A DNA stretch of 64,000 nt from Bradyrhizobium sp. CER78 (lineage in GTDB: Bacteria; Pseudomonadota; Alphaproteobacteria; Rhizobiales; Xanthobacteraceae): positions 286,129 through 350,128 of the forward strand of contig NZ_JARVWP010000009.1 in the NCBI RefSeq assembly GCF_029846235.1, given 5' to 3'. Below, piece after piece: positions 1 through 8,165 of the stretch (position 1 is its first letter; the number at the start of each line of letters is the position of its first letter). The translations under genes were made by a program, and so were the position numbers. The notes below the pieces were generated by a model that did not search any database, had not been told where the DNA came from, and was given only the letters and a program-made list of their open reading frames with translations.

Positions 1-287
1 TTGCGGCGAAGTGACAGCCGCAGCGCACGAATGCTTTTGTCGCGATTTCAATTGCATACCCGATCGGTATACGAGCCCTATGCATTTGGCTCCAAAGCCA
101 TTGGCGTCCTAGACATGGAGTCGGCGCGCGAGATACGCTAGGCCATCGTCGCCAGACGCGGTATCTGGCACCCGCACAACCATCGCACGCTGCTTCGCGG
201 CCGAGACAGCAACGGTCGTGCAGGTCTCTCGCCGCGCTACGGGCAGGAGTACAAAATCGCGGCAAATCGCAGTTTGGCGGACAAAAT

Positions 288-314
288 CGAGGGAGCGACT
301 CGAACCCCTGACCC
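288..314 (-). other. degenerate tRNA T-arm-like fragment
   Basis: On the minus strand this stretch matches the T-arm and start of the acceptor stem of the intact tRNA-Met at 37,593-37,669 at about 25 of 28 positions (GGGTC, one mismatch, GGGGTTCGAGTC, one mismatch, CTCCC). The remaining tRNA is absent. It may be a decayed distal attachment site, but T-arms are conserved between tRNAs, so chance resemblance to another tRNA is possible. Nothing else was recognised in 1-380. Confidence 0.3.
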
Positions 315-389
315 GAACGATCTGGTTTTGGTTCTGCAGCAAGCGGTATGTCGCTGTGACGGGCAGAACAGGTTGTCCGTTTTGCTCGC

Positions 390-740
390 TCTAATTTCCG
401 ATTCTACGACGAGCAAGTAATCGACCTGTCCCATCGGATCTGCGTGCTGTATCGAATGGGGTGAAGACACAGAAACAAGGGAAAAGCCGAACAGCAATCT
501 GGTGATGTCCGCCAAACCACAAAGCGTCGCACGAAACCCGTTTTGTTCTCGTCGACCGCTCCGCGAAGGGCTTGGAAAACAAGAGTTTTCCAATGGTGGG
601 CGCACCAGGGCTCGAACCTGGGACCCGCTGATTAAGAGTCAGCCTCGGGCTGAGGACAATCAATGGCTTACTGGTCGCACCACTGGGCTTATCCGGCCGA
701 AAATGGGCATTCGTCGCACGATCATAATGCTTCGGTGGAT
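390..740. repeat. left copy of island-flanking repeat (att region A)
   Basis: About 330 bp here align, at roughly 75-80 percent by eye, with 33,180-33,510 in the same orientation. Shared blocks include a TCTACGA...GTAATCGACCTGT segment, GTCGCACGA-ACCC-TTTTGTTCTCGTCG, the tRNA-Lys 3' segment, and ACTTATCCG-plus ATTCGTCGCACGATCA after it. The best conserved block is the tRNA part, as expected for an attachment site. The region up to the first gene at 1,071 holds only this repeat and two tRNA fragments. Confidence 0.7.
594..643 (-). other. 3' fragment of tRNA-Lys(CTT), putative att site
   Basis: Read on the minus strand this is the anticodon arm (loop CTCTTAA, anticodon CTT), variable region, T-arm and acceptor 3' strand ending in CCA of a lysine tRNA. 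The 5' half is replaced by unrelated sequence, so it cannot make a tRNA. Such 3' fragments are left when tyrosine-recombinase islands integrate in tRNA genes. The partner lies at 33,367-33,416 with one mismatch in the anticodon stem. Confidence 0.8.
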
Positions 741-805
741 TGTCTGTTACTCTGAACTACCCGTCGGATCGAAAGGCGTATTCCGCGATCGGCGGCATCG
801 CGCGC

Positions 806-855
806 CTGCCCTCCGTAGGCAAAGGTCACACGTTCGAATCGTGTCGGGTGCGCCA
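806..855 (+). other. 3' fragment of tRNA-Arg(CCG), putative att site
   Basis: The plus strand shows the anticodon arm (loop CTCCGTA, anticodon CCG), T-arm CACACGTTCGAATCGTGT and the acceptor strand ending GCGCCA of an arginine tRNA. Upstream sequence has no D-arm or 5' acceptor strand, so only the 3' half is present. It is probably the scar of a second integration event beside the lysine-tRNA scar. No partner copy was found in the window. Confidence 0.7.
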
Positions 856-1070
856 TCTTTTCAGGCATTTTGGGGTGCTCTCCCGACCCGGCCGTTTCGC
901 TTCGCACAAGCAGCGCGGGGCGGGACGACCACTGGACCTCCCCGAAGGCGATGCAAATCGCTTCCATCGATCATGGATGATCGATCAGAGTAGGCGGAAA
1001 GGCTTCCGAAATGTCCCCACCGGGTGACGTTCGCAGAGCCACCCGTTACCTGGCACAGCGGCCGGGCTCG

Positions 1071-1889
1071 CTATTTCACCTTCTGCTTCCCGGCTGGGGC
1101 GAGCACGACCGAGGCCTCGGTAGTCAGCACCCGGAAAGTGAACGTCTCCTGGAGGTAGAGCCCGACCGTTGTGTCGGTGTGGTTGAGATAGCCGATTGAG
1201 AGATCTTGGCCGATATCCAGCTCGAAATCGCCTCCTCGCGTCGTTAGAACAAAGGCGCCGTCGATGGCAGGCGCCCAGAAAACACCGCCATCAGCGAGCC
1301 GTTCGACGTGGTGGAAAACCGGGTATCCTTCATCACTTCCGCCGCTGGCCGCGGTGTACGCCTCCGCCCCAAGAACAAGGGCATATGGCCCATTGCAGCC
1401 GGCAAGCCTGAGTTCACTTACCGCTTGCGCGACGGCACTTGGATAAGCTCCTGCATTTGTGGGAAGAATTAGCCCTGAGTTGTTGCTGGCCCGGCGAATG
1501 CCCTCGATCCCTGCGGCAGCATATCCGTCGAAAATCGCACGGTCCTCCGCAAATGCAATTTTGCGGGCAGCGACTTTGACCGGCGTCCAATCAGCGTCCA
1601 GGGCGCCGCGCTCGACGTCATCAATCTGCTGGCGGGAGAGCTGGAATGGGACGCGCAATTCGACGAGCGCCTTCATCTCGCGCTGCTGTGCCGTGATGCC
1701 CTCGCCTGGAGCCTGGAGTTGTTTGACATGGCCTGTGCATACCCCCGAAAAGCCACTCCCCCTAGCCTCGGGCACGTCGACCACACGCCGGCCGGCAAGG
1801 TGTCGCTTCAGGGTACGGGAAGCTTCCTGCTCGATTTGAGCCCATGCCGCATCGGATATTGGAGCGAGTTGCCGGTGGAGATTATTCAT
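1071..1889 (-). CDS. encapsulin shell protein (family 1)
   Basis: The 272-residue protein has the typical encapsulin start (MNNLHRQLAPISDAAW, then a Lys-Arg-His-Leu-Ala-Gly-Arg-Arg stretch) and family-1 length. Family members have the HK97 phage-capsid fold and self-assemble into protein nanocompartments in the cytoplasm that load enzymes through a C-terminal peptide. Its start codon lies inside the end of the upstream DyP peroxidase gene (8 nt overlap), the classic cargo-shell pair. The cargo carries a matching tag, so the shell very likely houses that peroxidase. It is the last gene of the operon driven by the promoter at 3,410-3,513. Confidence 0.93.
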   Translation of the reverse strand: MNNLHRQLAPISDAAWAQIEQEASRTLKRHLAGRRVVDVPEARGSGFSGVCTGHVKQLQAPGEGITAQQREMKALVELRVPFQLSRQQIDDVERGALDADWTPVKVAARKIAFAEDRAIFDGYAAAGIEGIRRASNNSGLILPTNAGAYPSAVAQAVSELRLAGCNGPYALVLGAEAYTAASGGSDEGYPVFHHVERLADGGVFWAPAIDGAFVLTTRGGDFELDIGQDLSIGYLNHTDTTVGLYLQETFTFRVLTTEASVVLAPAGKQKVK

Positions 1890-2967
1890 GGTTCGCCTTC
1901 TTGTTTAAGGAGCCAATTCCAAGCGACCCGTCGCTGACGGACAGATGTGTAGGAGCGGGATCTGACGAATCAGCCCAACGCCGCTCAACGTCGACCTGCG
2001 CCTCCGCGTCGGAAGCCGTGGCGCCGATGCCTTCAGGCGAGACCTCGTCGAGAAATGTTGCTGACGGCACGAAGAACAGCGCACCCGTAACGGCACGGCT
2101 GAAATCCAGCAACCGATCGTAGTTGCCAGCTGGTCGGCCGACAAACATGCTCTCGAGCATCTGCTCGATCCGGCGGGGCGAACGAGCGTAGCCTATGAAA
2201 TAGGTGCCAAATTCACCCTTGCCAATTTCGCCGAAAGGCATGTTGTCGCGCACGATCTCGAGCTGCTCACCATCTTCGATGATCGTCGTCAGGACGTTAT
2301 GTGCGTAGGGTGCCTTGGCCGAATCCTGCTGCTCGATGTCGGACAGCTTGTGGCGACCGATGATACTCTCCTGCTCCGGAATGGATATGGCGTTCCATCG
2401 CTTCAGGTCGTGCAAATACTTCTGGGTGATGACGTAGCTTCCGCCAGCGAATGCAGGATCCTCCTGTCCGACGGTCGTCGCGTTGACCGCGCCTTGATCG
2501 GACGGGTTCTCAGTTCCGTCGACGAATCCAAGCAAGTCGCGATCGTCAAAGTATTTGAACCCATGGACCTCGTCGATCGTCGTGACGGCCGTGCCTAGTT
2601 GGGACATGATCTGCGAGGCGAGCTCGAAGCACAGGTCCATGCGGACGGACCGAATATGAAAGAGGATGTCGCCCGGCGTGGAAACAGCGTGATGCACCCC
2701 GTGGATTTCCTTGAAGGGGTGGAGATCCCTGGGCCGCGGACGACCAAATAATCGATCCCAAGCATCGGAGCCCAACCCCATCACGCATGATAGCCGCGCT
2801 TCGAGATCCCGAAAGCCGACGGCTCGCAGCAGAGCCGACAGATCGGCACATAGACCGCGCACCGCAACTTCGCTGTCCTTTCCCGGATTGATCCTGACGA
2901 CGAGAAATATCGCGGCTCGCGTCAGTTTCGCGATGACTGGTTGTGGTACGACGGGTGGCACGATCAC
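1882..2967 (-). CDS. DyP-type heme peroxidase, encapsulin cargo
   Basis: 361 residues. The DyP signature GFVDGTENP contains the catalytic Asp150; the likely proximal heme ligand is His223 and the distal Arg is Arg240 in VRDNMPFG. The last residues include DGSLGIGSLNKK (about 344-355), the known encapsulin-targeting peptide, after a flexible linker. The enzyme uses peroxide to oxidise bulky substrates and here should act inside the encapsulin shell encoded immediately downstream. The start is a GTG; an in-frame ATG further down would remove conserved strands. The preceding gene ends 199 nt upstream, so co-transcription with it is likely but not certain. Confidence 0.93.
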   Translation of the reverse strand: MIVPPVVPQPVIAKLTRAAIFLVVRINPGKDSEVAVRGLCADLSALLRAVGFRDLEARLSCVMGLGSDAWDRLFGRPRPRDLHPFKEIHGVHHAVSTPGDILFHIRSVRMDLCFELASQIMSQLGTAVTTIDEVHGFKYFDDRDLLGFVDGTENPSDQGAVNATTVGQEDPAFAGGSYVITQKYLHDLKRWNAISIPEQESIIGRHKLSDIEQQDSAKAPYAHNVLTTIIEDGEQLEIVRDNMPFGEIGKGEFGTYFIGYARSPRRIEQMLESMFVGRPAGNYDRLLDFSRAVTGALFFVPSATFLDEVSPEGIGATASDAEAQVDVERRWADSSDPAPTHLSVSDGSLGIGSLNKKANHE

Positions 2968-3166
2968 TCCATGGCGGCCGGTCCGGAGCCCTCAAAGCGC
3001 TGCGTGCCCGTCCGCCTGAACATAGCGCGCGGCGTCGGTGCAGCGGCGGGTCTTCAGAACGAGGCGCGGAGCGGATACAACCGGTAACGCGATCGGGATA
3101 ACGGAGACACCAGGCCGCGGTATCCCTTGAGGTGCATTCACTCCGATTGGTCAGGCCGAGATCTGG

Positions 3167-3361
3167 TCAATCCATATCCCGGAAGGCATGGCCATCTGCC
3201 TTGACGCCCGCGATCACGCTCGGCGGCAAAAGATCCTGAGCGGAGGTCCCGTCAAAAACCCAATCGCCCTTGTCCGCGAGGTCCGGGAGTTGCGCGCCCT
3301 TGCGGACGTAGATCCCAATCGTCGGCTTTTTCACATTGATGTAGAGATCGTATTCTTCCAT
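3167..3361 (-). CDS. small conserved hypothetical protein, first gene of encapsulin operon
   Basis: A 64-residue acidic protein beginning MEEYDLYINVKKPTIGIYV, with no signal peptide or membrane segment. I do not recognise a named family. It is the first gene downstream of the composite sigma-54 promoter at 3,410-3,513 (predicted transcription start near 3,398). A weak AGGGAAG ribosome site lies 12 nt before the ATG. The repeated beta-type pattern (YINVKK, IGIYVRKGAQLPDL) suggests a small soluble beta-rich protein. Its place in front of dyp and encapsulin hints at a peroxide-stress role, which is inference only. Confidence 0.65.
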   Translation of the reverse strand: MEEYDLYINVKKPTIGIYVRKGAQLPDLADKGDWVFDGTSAQDLLPPSVIAGVKADGHAFRDMD

Positions 3362-3409
3362 TGCGTCGATGCTTCCCTATTGCTCTGTCGCGCCATTCAT
3401 CCGCTACGG

Positions 3410-3513
3410 AGCAACCGCCATGCCAATCTGAGTGCATCGCGATATCAATGGCTTATGCCGATCTGACAAACCGGTTCTGACAAACTGTCCGAACCAGCAA
3501 GGACAAATTGTCC
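3410..3513 (-). promoter_or_regulatory. composite sigma-54 promoter 1 (small ORF-dyp-encapsulin)
   Basis: On the minus strand: -24/-12 element TGGCATGGCGGTTGCT (3,410-3,425); perfect IHF consensus TATCAATGGCTTA (3,443-3,455); dyads GACAAACTGTC (3,479-3,489) and GGACAAATTGTCC (3,501-3,513), centres 23 bp apart and 54 bp upstream of the -24. An extra half site sits at 3,465-3,469. The same architecture recurs seven more times in the island. Confidence 0.9.
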
Positions 3514-3599
3514 AAACTACGCACGCACGCCTTACGCGGCCCCGAGTCAGATGCCGTCGGCGTGAAATCTGCCGCGGCGATCCCGCTGCAATATCCCGG

Positions 3600-3854
3600 C
3601 TATCCGAGATTGACCGGACGACCCGACGGTTCTTCTTCCAGTGTCAGCGCGATGTCCGCGTTAGCGGATAGGCGTACCTTGTCGCCCTCGACGCCGGCGA
3701 CGAATCCCAACTCGATATAGTGCTGATGACCTTTGTGATGCCCGAAGCTGTCGCTCTTCTTCAGCCTGATGCGATCGCCTTCGACCCGATCGACTGTGCC
3801 GACATGCACGCCGTCAGCGCCGATGACTTCCATTCCGCCGTTGATCTTGTTCAT
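3600..3854 (-). CDS. DUF2171 family protein
   Basis: 84 residues from MNKINGGMEVIGADG. It has the DUF2171 pattern: a beta-barrel-like start (MEVIGADGVHVGTVDRVEGDRIRLKK), a basic His-rich middle (FGHHKGHQHYI) and an acidic C-terminal part. Function of the family is unknown; it recalls PRC-barrel-like folds. ATG at 3,854 is preceded by GGGAGAGG. It is a diverged tandem copy of the gene at 3,936-4,190 and closes the sodB-clpB operon. The next promoter starts just downstream at 3,513, so the transcript probably ends here. Confidence 0.75.
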   Translation of the reverse strand: MNKINGGMEVIGADGVHVGTVDRVEGDRIRLKKSDSFGHHKGHQHYIELGFVAGVEGDKVRLSANADIALTLEEEPSGRPVNLG

Positions 3855-3935
3855 GACCGTACCTCTCCCTTCGAGTCCATTGCGATGGTTGTGTGAGCTA
3901 TCATCCACGTACCCGCAGACTGTTCGTACCGATTG

Positions 3936-4190
3936 CTATTTGATGGGGCGTCCGGACTTTTCCTCCTCAAAGAGTTCAACGATGTTGGCATCGGAGCAGA
4001 GCCGTACCCTCTGATCCACGACGCTGTCCACGAAATCCATACCGATATAGTGGTGGTGTCGCTTGTGGTGTCCGCTGCTTTCGCTCTTCTTCAGCTTGAT
4101 GCGATCGCCCTCGATGCCGTCGACGACACCGATCTGCACGCCGTCAAACCCGACGACAGCCATGCCTTCTTTGATCTGATGTTCCTTCAT
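3936..4190 (-). CDS. DUF2171 family protein (tandem paralogue)
   Basis: 84 residues, from MKEHQIKEGMAVVGFDGVQIGVVDGIEGDRIKLKK, with a His-rich SGHHKRHHHYIGMDF segment matching the neighbour at 3,600-3,854. The start is taken as ATG 4,190 rather than GTG 4,199 because a GAGCAGG ribosome site fits it better. It follows clpB by about 40 nt in the same direction and is likely co-transcribed from the sodB promoter. Function unknown; the tandem duplication inside a chaperone operon suggests a small protein that helps during protein-damage stress, which is inference. Confidence 0.75.
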   Translation of the reverse strand: MKEHQIKEGMAVVGFDGVQIGVVDGIEGDRIKLKKSESSGHHKRHHHYIGMDFVDSVVDQRVRLCSDANIVELFEEEKSGRPIK

Positions 4191-4231
4191 AAACTGCACC
4201 TGCTCGTTTCCATGTCATTCCAGGTTGACGC

Positions 4232-6838
4232 TCAGATCGCTTCGTCATCATCCGGCGGCTTCACGGCCTTCCCGTTGAAGGTCAAACCGTCCTTCCCGGA
4301 GGAAACCTGTACCGTGGAGCCGTCGCGGACGTCGCCGGCCAGCAACATCTCAGCCAACGGATCCTGCACATAGCGCTGGATCACTCTCTTTAGCGGCCGG
4401 GCGCCATAGGCCGGATCCCAGCCCTTCTCAGCTAGCCAGTTCTGGGCCTTGGCATCAAGCGACAACGCAATCTTGCGTTCGTCGAGGAGTTTCCGCAGTC
4501 GCGCAAATTGAATATCGACGATCCGCCCCATATCGTTCTTTTGCAACCGCTGGAACAGGATGATCGCGTCGACGCGGTTGAGGAATTCCGGTCGAAAATG
4601 CGCGCGGACCATCTCCATGACCTTGTCGCGAACGGCGCTCGTCTTTTCGCCTTCCCCCTGGCTGACGAGGTATTCCGCGCCCAGATTCGACGTCATGATG
4701 ATGAGTGTGTTGCGGAAATCGACGGTACGACCCTGGCCGTCGGTCAGGCGACCGTCGTCCAGCACCTGCAACAACACATTGAAGACGTCCGGATGCGCCT
4801 TCTCGATCTCGTCGAACAGCACAACCTGATACGGCCGTCGCCGCACAGCTTCTGTGAGGACGCCACCCTCGTCGTAGCCGACATAGCCTGGAGGCGCGCC
4901 GATGAGCCGTGCGACCGAATGTTTCTCCATGAACTCCGACATGTCGATGCGAAGGATTGCGTGCTCATCATCGAACAGGAACTCCGCGAGCGCCTTCGCC
5001 AACTCTGTTTTGCCGACGCCGGTGGGACCAAGGAACATGAACGAGCCCATCGGCCGATTCGGATCTTGCAATCCCGCGCGAGCCCGTCGTACTGCGGTCG
5101 ACACGGCGCGAACGGCCTGCGTCTGTCCGACGACGCGCTTGGCGATCATCTCCTCCATCTGAAGAAGTTTTTCCCGCTCGCCCTCCAACATCTTGTCGAC
5201 CGGAACACCGGTCCAGCGCGAAACCACCTGAGCTATGTTGTCGGCCGTGACCGTCTCGCTGATTGAGCTGGTCTCACTGGCCTCAACGGCGGCCAGCTTC
5301 TTTTCGAGTTCGGGAATCGTGCTGTATGACAGCTCGCCCGCGCGCTGATATTCACCTTTGCGTTGCGCATTCGCCAGCTCCGTGCGCAGCTGTTCGAGCT
5401 GCGCCTTCATCTTCTGGGCGTCCGAGAGCTTGCTCTTCTCGGCCTGCCATTTCGTCGTCATGTCGGCGGAGCGCTTCTCGAGATCGACCAGCTCTCCGTC
5501 GAGTGTCTTCAGACGGCTCTTCGACCCGGCATCGCTTTCCTTCTTGAGCGCCTCCTGCTCGATCTTGCGACGCACGATTTCACGGTCAAGCGAATCCAGT
5601 TCCTCCGGCTTGGAGTCGACCTGCATCTTGAGCCGCGCCGCCGCCTCGTCGACAAGGTCAATGGCCTTGTCCGGAAGAAACCGATCGGTGATGTAGCGGT
5701 TGGACAGCGTTGCGGCGGCGACCAGCGCGGCGTCCGAGATCCGAACGCCATGATGCTGCTCGTACTTGTCCTTGAGGCCGCGCAGGATCGATATCGTATC
5801 CTCCACTGTGGGCTGCGACACGAATACCGGCTGGAAACGGCGGGCAAGCGCAGCATCCTTCTCGACGTGCTTGCGGTATTCGTCGAGCGTGGTCGCGCCT
5901 ACACAGTGCAACTCGCCGCGAGCTAACGCCGGCTTGAGGAGATTGGAAGCATCCATCGCGCCATCGGTCTTGCCCGCTCCGATAAGCGTATGCATCTCGT
6001 CGATGAAGAGGATGATGCCGCCATCCGCCGACGTCACCTCGGAAAGCACCGCCTTCAATCGTTCTTCGAACTCACCGCGGTACTTGGCGCCCGCAATCAG
6101 GGCGCCCATATCGAGCGCGAGCAGTTTCTTGTCGTGCAGGCTTTCGGGAACGTCACCGTTGACGATCCGCAAAGCGAGCCCTTCGACGATGGCGGTCTTG
6201 CCGACACCTGGTTCGCCGATCAGGACGGGATTGTTCTTGGTCCGGCGTGACAGAACCTGGATTGTGCGGCGGATCTCCTCATCGCGGCCGATCACCGGGT
6301 CGAGCTTGCCTTCACGCGCGGCCTGCGTCAGATCGCGGGCGTACTTCTTCAGTGCATCATAGGCATTCTCGGCTGACGCGCTGTCCGCGGTGCGGCCCTT
6401 GCGGAGCATATCGATCGCGGCACCGAGCGTCTGGGCGTTGACGCCGCCCTGCGCCAGGATCTTCGCTGCTTCGCTGTTCTTGTCCATGGACAAGGCTTGC
6501 AGCAGGCGTTCGACGGTGACGAAGCTGTCGCCGGCCTTTCCCGCCAGCTCCTCGGCGGCGGTAAACAGGCGCGCGGTATCGGGCGCCATGTAGACCTGCC
6601 CCGCGCCTGACCCGGACACCTTCGGCAATCCTGCCAAAGCCGCCTCCGTCGCGTGCAGGATCACCCGCGAGTTTCCACCTGCCCGATCGATCAGACTGGC
6701 GGCCAGGCCTTCATTGTCGTCGAGCAACACTTTGAGCACATGGAGAGGCGTGAACTGTTGGTTGCCCTCTCTCGTTGCCAGAGACTGCGCCGACTGGATA
6801 AAGCCCCTTGCGCGGTCGGTGTACTTTTCAGCGTTCAT
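4232..6838 (-). CDS. clpB: ClpB-type AAA+ disaggregase
   Basis: 868 residues, full ClpB length. Order: N-terminal double Clp-N domain (1-145), AAA-1 with Walker A GEPGVGKT at 208-215, a coiled-coil M-domain (about 400-525, rich in Glu/Lys/Leu), AAA-2 with Walker A GPTGVGKT near 605 and the pore loop GYVGYDEGG, then the Clp D2-small domain. With DnaK it extracts polypeptides from aggregates in an ATP-dependent way in the cytoplasm. DnaK, CbpA and GrpE are encoded in the same island. Its operon starts with sodB at 8,089. The acidic C-terminal tail (PPDDDEAI) is short. A core clpB is presumably present elsewhere on the chromosome; that is inference. Confidence 0.95.
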   Translation of the reverse strand: MNAEKYTDRARGFIQSAQSLATREGNQQFTPLHVLKVLLDDNEGLAASLIDRAGGNSRVILHATEAALAGLPKVSGSGAGQVYMAPDTARLFTAAEELAGKAGDSFVTVERLLQALSMDKNSEAAKILAQGGVNAQTLGAAIDMLRKGRTADSASAENAYDALKKYARDLTQAAREGKLDPVIGRDEEIRRTIQVLSRRTKNNPVLIGEPGVGKTAIVEGLALRIVNGDVPESLHDKKLLALDMGALIAGAKYRGEFEERLKAVLSEVTSADGGIILFIDEMHTLIGAGKTDGAMDASNLLKPALARGELHCVGATTLDEYRKHVEKDAALARRFQPVFVSQPTVEDTISILRGLKDKYEQHHGVRISDAALVAAATLSNRYITDRFLPDKAIDLVDEAAARLKMQVDSKPEELDSLDREIVRRKIEQEALKKESDAGSKSRLKTLDGELVDLEKRSADMTTKWQAEKSKLSDAQKMKAQLEQLRTELANAQRKGEYQRAGELSYSTIPELEKKLAAVEASETSSISETVTADNIAQVVSRWTGVPVDKMLEGEREKLLQMEEMIAKRVVGQTQAVRAVSTAVRRARAGLQDPNRPMGSFMFLGPTGVGKTELAKALAEFLFDDEHAILRIDMSEFMEKHSVARLIGAPPGYVGYDEGGVLTEAVRRRPYQVVLFDEIEKAHPDVFNVLLQVLDDGRLTDGQGRTVDFRNTLIIMTSNLGAEYLVSQGEGEKTSAVRDKVMEMVRAHFRPEFLNRVDAIILFQRLQKNDMGRIVDIQFARLRKLLDERKIALSLDAKAQNWLAEKGWDPAYGARPLKRVIQRYVQDPLAEMLLAGDVRDGSTVQVSSGKDGLTFNGKAVKPPDDDEAI

Positions 6839-6868
6839 AGAACTATCCCTCGGACCCGCGGTCTGTCG

Positions 6869-6997
6869 TCAAATGGCCAGGAATGGAGCTGCGATCCGGT
6901 TCGTATCGGTGCGGCAGGCTGTATGCCCAGGAGCTTCTGCCTCATCTCTTCGGCATTTGGCCTCGGCGGGATGGACGATGACGACGCGATCGGACAT
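6869..6997 (-). CDS. small ORF between thioesterase and clpB
   Basis: An intact 42-codon frame from ATG 6,997 to TGA 6,869, starting MSDRVVIVHPAEAKC, with a good GGGAGTAA ribosome site 6 nt before the ATG. It occupies the only sizeable gap in the sodB-clpB operon. I recognise no family; the first residues look like the first strand of a Rossmann-type protein, so it may be a truncated remnant. Low certainty that it is expressed. Confidence 0.4.
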   Translation of the reverse strand: MSDRVVIVHPAEAKCRRDEAEAPGHTACRTDTNRIAAPFLAI

Positions 6998-7063
6998 GGC
7001 GGTTACTCCCTGCTTGATGCTCAGTTCCGGCTCCAAGGGACGCGATATGAATCGCCCGCCACT

Positions 7064-7489
7064 TCAGCGTGGCGTCGCGCGAGGGACTGCTGATCGCGCA
7101 ATCTTTGCGTCGAGGCGCTGTTGTAGTCTGGCGACCTCGACGAGCATCCGCTCATGGGTCCCCTTGCCGATTTGCTCGATTTCATCGGAGGCGCTGACGA
7201 CAAACGCGATCCGGCGGCCTTCGACCGCTGTGACCTCGGCTGTGGCAGTCACCGTCTGCCCGACTGTGGTCGCGGTGAGATGCTGCACATTGACCAAGGT
7301 GCCGACCACGCTTTCACCCGGCTCGAGATAGCCACGAACGGCGTTCAACGCAGCATTCTCCATCGCCATGATCATGACCGGCGTCGCCAGCACCGGCGGC
7401 AGGATGCTATCCTTGACGCGGTTGGCCAGGTGTTCGGGCTTCACGACAAGCGCGAAGCGTCCGGTTGCGCCAATCGGTACGGCCTTCAT
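7064..7489 (-). CDS. hot-dog fold thioesterase (fluoroacetyl-CoA thioesterase-like)
   Basis: 141 residues with the hot-dog thioesterase pattern: PPVLATPVMIMAMENAAL helix, then GESVVGTLVNVQHLTATTVGQTVTATAEV and a final strand before a basic tail. This resembles the FlK-like branch of acyl-CoA thioesterases in which a short helix carries the catalytic acid. Its ATG is 3 nt after the sodB stop, so it is translationally coupled to sodB. Substrate unknown; removal of a toxic or damaged acyl-CoA during oxidative stress is a guess. The Arg/Pro-rich last 15 residues are unusual. Confidence 0.75.
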   Translation of the reverse strand: MKAVPIGATGRFALVVKPEHLANRVKDSILPPVLATPVMIMAMENAALNAVRGYLEPGESVVGTLVNVQHLTATTVGQTVTATAEVTAVEGRRIAFVVSASDEIEQIGKGTHERMLVEVARLQQRLDAKIARSAVPRATPR

Positions 7490-7492
7490 TGA

Positions 7493-8089
7493 TCACGCCG
7501 CCTGCTTGAAGAGATCATCGACATATTCCCAGTTCACGAGGTGGTCGAGAAACGCTCTGATGTAATCCGGCCTGCGATTGCGATAGTCGATGTAGTAGGA
7601 GTGTTCCCATACGTCGCAGCCCAATATGGGCTTTGCCCCATGGACGAGCGGGTTCTCACCGTTGGGTGTTTTCATGACGATGATCTTGCCGTTCTCGACG
7701 GCCAACCAGCACCAGCCGGAGCCGAACTGTCCGACGCCGGCAGCCACAAACTCTTCCTTCATCTTCTCGATCGAGCCGAAATCCGCGTTGATTTTCCTTT
7801 CAAGTATCCCTGGCAGGGCTGCTCGAGCGTGCGGCTTCATCCATTTCCAGAAGTCGGTGTGGTTCAGGTCCTGGCTCGCGTTGTTGAACAGGGGAACGTT
7901 GTGCCCGAAAGAGCCGATCACGACGTCCTCCAGGCTCATTCCTTCCCATTCGGTACCTTTGATGAGGGTATTGAGGGCATTCACGTACGCGGCATGATGC
8001 TTGTCGTGATGGTACTCCAGCGTTTCCCTCGACATGTAGGGAGCGAGTGCATCATGGGCGTAGGGCAGATCGGGAAGGGTGAAGGACAT
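7493..8089 (-). CDS. sodB: iron superoxide dismutase
   Basis: 198 residues from MSFTLPDLPYAHDALAPYMS. Metal ligands are seen as His27 (LEYHHDKHHAAYV), the His of NHTDFWKWM, and Asp and His of DVWEHSYYIDY. GQFGSGWCWL and the overall length fit Fe-SOD (SodB) rather than Mn-SOD. It converts superoxide to peroxide and oxygen in the cytoplasm. The start at 8,089 is chosen over an upstream ATG because AGGAG lies 6 nt before it and the predicted sigma-54 transcript starts near 8,154. It is the first gene of the sodB-thioesterase-clpB-DUF2171 operon. Confidence 0.93.
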   Translation of the reverse strand: MSFTLPDLPYAHDALAPYMSRETLEYHHDKHHAAYVNALNTLIKGTEWEGMSLEDVVIGSFGHNVPLFNNASQDLNHTDFWKWMKPHARAALPGILERKINADFGSIEKMKEEFVAAGVGQFGSGWCWLAVENGKIIVMKTPNGENPLVHGAKPILGCDVWEHSYYIDYRNRRPDYIRAFLDHLVNWEYVDDLFKQAA

Positions 8090-8165
8090 AGATATCTCCT
8101 CTGGAGAGAACCTCGGCGACGGCATGGTGATTGCCACGCGACCGCGCTACTGCCGCGAGATCCTG

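Noticed and set aside
594..643. Functional tRNA-Lys gene
   Set aside because: Only the 3' part is present; upstream DNA cannot form a D-arm or acceptor stem. The same holds for 33,367-33,416 and 806-855.
4508..5926. Long plus-strand frames opposite clpB, and similar ones opposite dnaK, fliF, fliG, flbD, ssuD and mnmA
   Set aside because: These are antisense shadows that arise from GC-rich codon use; products are Arg/Leu-rich without family features.
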